Assembly: GCA_035935115.1 (NCBI GenBank)
Contig: DASYXK010000005.1
Location: 124,001 to 188,000 of the forward strand
Reading direction: 5' to 3'
Origin: TA-20 sp035935115
GTDB lineage: Archaea; Thermoproteota; Nitrososphaeria; Nitrososphaerales; Nitrosopumilaceae
DNA: 64,000 nt
The stretch's first letter is position 1; each line of letters begins with the position of its first letter. Both the position numbers and the translations under genes were made by a program. Positions 61,227-64,000 of the stretch are shown here, piece after piece. The notes below the pieces were generated by a model that saw only the letters and a program-made list of their open reading frames with translations, was not told the origin of the DNA and ran no database searches.

Positions 61227-62485
61227 CTGTTAAAACATCACTGTTTGATTCTCTGTTAAGAGATGCTGATCCTCTAATAGTTGAAACTTTGAATAGATCT
61301 CTTTCTGAAAAGGAAATTTCAGTAGCAGAGTCAACAAGATTGTTTTACGCAAAGGGAATAAACTTCCATCTTGTTGGCATGGTTGCAGACGAGTTAAGGA
61401 AACGAAGGGTCGGAGATGTTGTTACTTATGTCATAAACAGAAACATCAATTTTACAAATGTCTGCATAAAACAGTGTGGATTTTGCGCATTTAGTAGGGA
61501 TTTTCGTGAGGAGGAGGGCTACTTTTTACCTACAGAGGAAATCGTAAGACGTACAAGAGAAGCAAGAACACTAGGTGCAACTGAAGTTTGTGTGCAAGCA
61601 GGTCTACCCCCAGACATGGATGGAGAAACTTATGAGAACATCTGCAAGGCAATAAAAAATGAAGTCGCCGATATTCACATTCATGGATTTTCGCCAGAAG
61701 AAGTACTTTATGGTGCAACAAGGTCTAACATACCAATCAAAGAATATCTTTTGCGACTAAAAGAAGCTGGAGTAAATTCACTTCCTGGAACGGCAGCAGA
61801 AATTTTGGATCAAAAACTTCGCGACAAGATTTCTCCTGGGAGAATAAGTGTCAAAAACTGGATCGAGGTAATTAAAACTGCTCACAGACTAGGAATTCCT
61901 TCAACAGCTACCATCATGTTTGGTCATTTGGAAACTCCAGAAGACAGAGCTAGACATATTGGTCTGATTCGTGAAATTCAAAAGGAGACTGGTGGTTTTA
62001 CAGAATTTGTTCCATTGAGTTTCATACACAGCGAGGCTCCAATGTACAAAAACAATCTACATGTCGGAATAAAAAATGGTGCAAATGGAAATGATGTACT
62101 TTTAATGCACGCGGTATCACGCATCATGTTAAATAATTACATAAACAACATTCAAACTTCATGGGTTAAAGAAGGCGGAAACATGTCACAGCACTTGCTC
62201 ATGTGGGGAGCAAATGATTTTGGCGGAACGCTGATAAATGAAAGCATATCCACTGCGGCAGGAGCAAAACATGGACAGCTTCTTAAACCAAAAGAGATTA
62301 GAAATTTCATAAGGCAGATTGGCAGAATTCCAGCACAAAGAACTACATCTTATAAAATAATACAGACGTACGAAACTGAAGAAAAAGAGGATATTTTGGA
62401 TAAAGTTGAAAACACATCCCAATTTGGTTCTTATCAAGAATTAATCAAGCTGGACAAATACAGGTACAAAAACAGGCGAAATTAG
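61223..62485 (+). CDS. cofH: Fo synthase subunit CofH (radical SAM)
   Basis: 420 aa from ATG 61223 (MTVKTSLFDSLL), preferred because it gives the ATGA overlap with cofG; the frame extends further upstream to 61181. The cluster CIKQCGFCAF (Cys-x3-Cys-x2-Cys) and HIHGFSPEEVLYGA, PGTAAEILD and FVPLSFIH are typical of CofH. It couples tyrosine to the pyrimidine precursor; CofG then closes the deazaflavin ring. Confidence 0.93.
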   Translation: MTVKTSLFDSLLRDADPLIVETLNRSLSEKEISVAESTRLFYAKGINFHLVGMVADELRKRRVGDVVTYVINRNINFTNVCIKQCGFCAFSRDFREEEGYFLPTEEIVRRTREARTLGATEVCVQAGLPPDMDGETYENICKAIKNEVADIHIHGFSPEEVLYGATRSNIPIKEYLLRLKEAGVNSLPGTAAEILDQKLRDKISPGRISVKNWIEVIKTAHRLGIPSTATIMFGHLETPEDRARHIGLIREIQKETGGFTEFVPLSFIHSEAPMYKNNLHVGIKNGANGNDVLLMHAVSRIMLNNYINNIQTSWVKEGGNMSQHLLMWGANDFGGTLINESISTAAGAKHGQLLKPKEIRNFIRQIGRIPAQRTTSYKIIQTYETEEKEDILDKVENTSQFGSYQELIKLDKYRYKNRRN

Positions 62486-63838
62486 TTGTCAGCTTGTGAG
62501 AAGGTACTCTCAAAGGCTAAAAGTCTACATTTGGATGAATGTGAAGTATTCTTTGTAGAAAGAAAAATCACAACAGTAAGAATAACAGATTCAGAAATAG
62601 CTGAACTAAAACAGAATCAAGAAAGTGGCCTTGCCGTAAGAGTCATACATGGAAAAAGAATTGGTTCTGCCAGAACTACAAATTTTGAAAATGATATAGT
62701 TGAAAGGGCATTACAATCATCATCTCTTGTCAAACCAAAAAATTTCTGGAAGTCTTTACCTTCTGATACAAAATTTTCCATAATTGAAAAAACTTTTGAT
62801 AAAAAGCTTGCAGAAATTTCAGAAATAGAAGTATCTGATATTGCACAGGAGATGATCAATGCCGCAAAACAACAAAAAATTACAGCAATTTCTGGATCTT
62901 TGAATATTGTTTCTGAAGATATCGAGATTGCCAACAGCAACGGATTAAATTGTACGGACAAGGCAACATACATTGCTGGAAACATTAATGCAGATTCAGA
63001 TCATGGTATCACACCAGTAAGCGGTATTGGTGCAATTTCTTCTAGAACTGTTAATAATTTTTCTGCTGAAACAGTTGGAAAGGATGCCACAGAAATGTGT
63101 ATAAATTCGATAAATCCAGAAAGTTGCCAATCTGAAACGTATAGTATTATCTTTGAGCCTTATGCAATCGGAGAAATGCTTGCTTTTGTATTTTCTTCAA
63201 ATTTTAATCTGAAAACATATTCAGAAAAAAGAAGTTGCTTTGCAGATAAAATTGAAAAAAATATCGCAACTGAAAATTTTAACCTAATAGATGACCCACA
63301 CTACCCTGAAGGAATTGGCAGCAAACCATTTGATGATGAGGGAGTTCCCACTTTACCACAACATCTCATAAAAGCAGGTGTTTTTACAAATACATTTTCT
63401 GACTCGTTTTATGCATTCAAAGAAAATATGAAATCCACAGGAAATGCAAGTAGAATGGGCTTGCCCATGGGCAGAAGTGCTCAACCAATTCCCTTTCCAT
63501 TACCACACAATCTAAGAATAGACGGCAAAGGTGAAACAAAAGAAGAGATGATAAAAAATACAAAAAAAGGTCTGCTTGTAGGAAGATTGTGGTACACATA
63601 TCTGGTGAATCCAGAACAAGGTGACTTTTCTTGTACTGCAAGAAGTGGAATTAGAATAATAGAAGATGGGAAAATAAAAAAACCAGGCAAATCAGTCAGA
63701 ATAGTACACAATCTTCTAACATTATTACAAAATGTTTCAGCAATAGGGAGTGATACAAAAAATGTAATGCAATGGAGTTCACTTCCTTGTATTACTCCAT
63801 CTATCAAAGTAGACGGAATTAAGGTAATTCCAATTTAA
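62486..63838 (+). CDS. TldE/PmbA family protein
   Basis: 450 aa from a TTG codon directly after the cofH stop. The N-terminal part (DECEVFFVERKITTVRITDS, ESGLAVRVIHGKRIG) and C-terminal part (FSCTARSGIRIIEDGKI) match the TldE/PmbA half of TldD-TldE, which with its partner forms a peptidase. This half usually lacks the catalytic HExxH, and none is seen here. A tldD gene is not in the window. Confidence 0.85.
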   Translation: MSACEKVLSKAKSLHLDECEVFFVERKITTVRITDSEIAELKQNQESGLAVRVIHGKRIGSARTTNFENDIVERALQSSSLVKPKNFWKSLPSDTKFSIIEKTFDKKLAEISEIEVSDIAQEMINAAKQQKITAISGSLNIVSEDIEIANSNGLNCTDKATYIAGNINADSDHGITPVSGIGAISSRTVNNFSAETVGKDATEMCINSINPESCQSETYSIIFEPYAIGEMLAFVFSSNFNLKTYSEKRSCFADKIEKNIATENFNLIDDPHYPEGIGSKPFDDEGVPTLPQHLIKAGVFTNTFSDSFYAFKENMKSTGNASRMGLPMGRSAQPIPFPLPHNLRIDGKGETKEEMIKNTKKGLLVGRLWYTYLVNPEQGDFSCTARSGIRIIEDGKIKKPGKSVRIVHNLLTLLQNVSAIGSDTKNVMQWSSLPCITPSIKVDGIKVIPI

Positions 63839-64000
63839 AGTGAAGGTAAAATAAATTGGAATGCTATACCTACTCCATATAAAATCAAAAGCATAACTCC
63901 ACTTTTTAGACCAAGTTTGTTTTTAAACATAGGAATAAGTGCAATAATTGTGATTATTGTAATTAGGATCATTTGATTTTCTAAAAGTGAGGTGTTGGGG
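63835..64000 (-). CDS. Cation (Na+/Ca2+-type) antiporter, C-terminal end
   Basis: The frame is open to the right edge and ends at a TAA at 63835-63837 (4-bp convergent overlap with the TldE stop). The visible 54 residues have two hydrophobic helices (MILITIITIIALIPMF and GVMLLILYGVGIAFQFIL) separated by KNKLGLKSG, the pattern at the C-terminus of CaCA-family sodium/calcium exchangers. It is partial, so the family call is moderate. Confidence 0.5.
   Translation of the reverse strand, partial: PNTSLLENQMILITIITIIALIPMFKNKLGLKSGVMLLILYGVGIAFQFILPSL

Overview
The window is AT-rich, densely coded archaeal DNA, most consistent with an ammonia-oxidising group I.1a thaumarchaeon (Nitrososphaerota, Nitrosopumilus/Nitrosotalea-like). 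The basis is archaeal informational genes (aIF1/SUI1, Sec61beta, Tsr3, type II methionine aminopeptidase, an archaeal RNase P RNA), a complete coenzyme F420 gene set, many leaderless TTG/GTG/ATG starts about 22-27 bp after a TATA box, a PEFG-CTERM surface protease and many archaeal DUF proteins (DUF2070, DUF1512, UPF0148). The genus call is inference.

Layout. 1-11.8 kb is conserved chromosome: a JAMM peptidase tail, small zinc-ribbon proteins, a peptide-type ABC operon with no ATPase gene beside it, a PD-(D/E)XK nuclease, DUF2070 with an unlisted Sec61beta gene just upstream, aIF1, a CPBP protease and cofC-cofD. 11.9-20.4 kb has secreted proteins, the RNase P RNA, an APC permease-USP fusion, Tsr3 and a 1161-aa surface protein.

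20.5-47.4 kb is an accessory island. It is mostly hypothetical secreted, membrane and zinc-ribbon proteins, with HNH and Mrr-like nucleases, a decayed tRNA-like sequence, and, at about 27.0-33.0 kb, a casposon: Cas1 integrase, two regulators, a small AbrB protein, an HTH protein, an HNH nuclease and a family B DNA polymerase, with no CRISPR array and no other cas gene. At its right end (41.4-47.4 kb) is a plasmid-like maintenance and integration module: winged helix, AbrB, a small partner protein plus ParM-like actin, an AAA ATPase, iteron-like repeats and a tyrosine recombinase. Imperfect direct repeats (20483-20503 and 47383-47402) lie where accessory content starts and stops and are candidate att sites, so the casposon may be nested in an integrase-driven island.

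47.6-64 kb is conserved chromosome again: a DUF190-CrcB fluoride-export pair under a fluoride riboswitch, tRNA-Pro(TGG), Map, DUF1512, a GlcD-type oxidase, glycosyltransferases, a membrane spermidine-synthase-like protein, an HtrA protease, cofG-cofH, a TldE/PmbA protein and the end of a cation antiporter. cofC/cofD and cofG/cofH together provide F420-0 synthesis from two loci 48 kb apart.

An intergenic repeat family (three 12-bp units of the TTTCATTCATAC type plus a conserved tail) occurs at least six times and matches no standard feature. Functional calls come from motifs read by eye; no database search was run.
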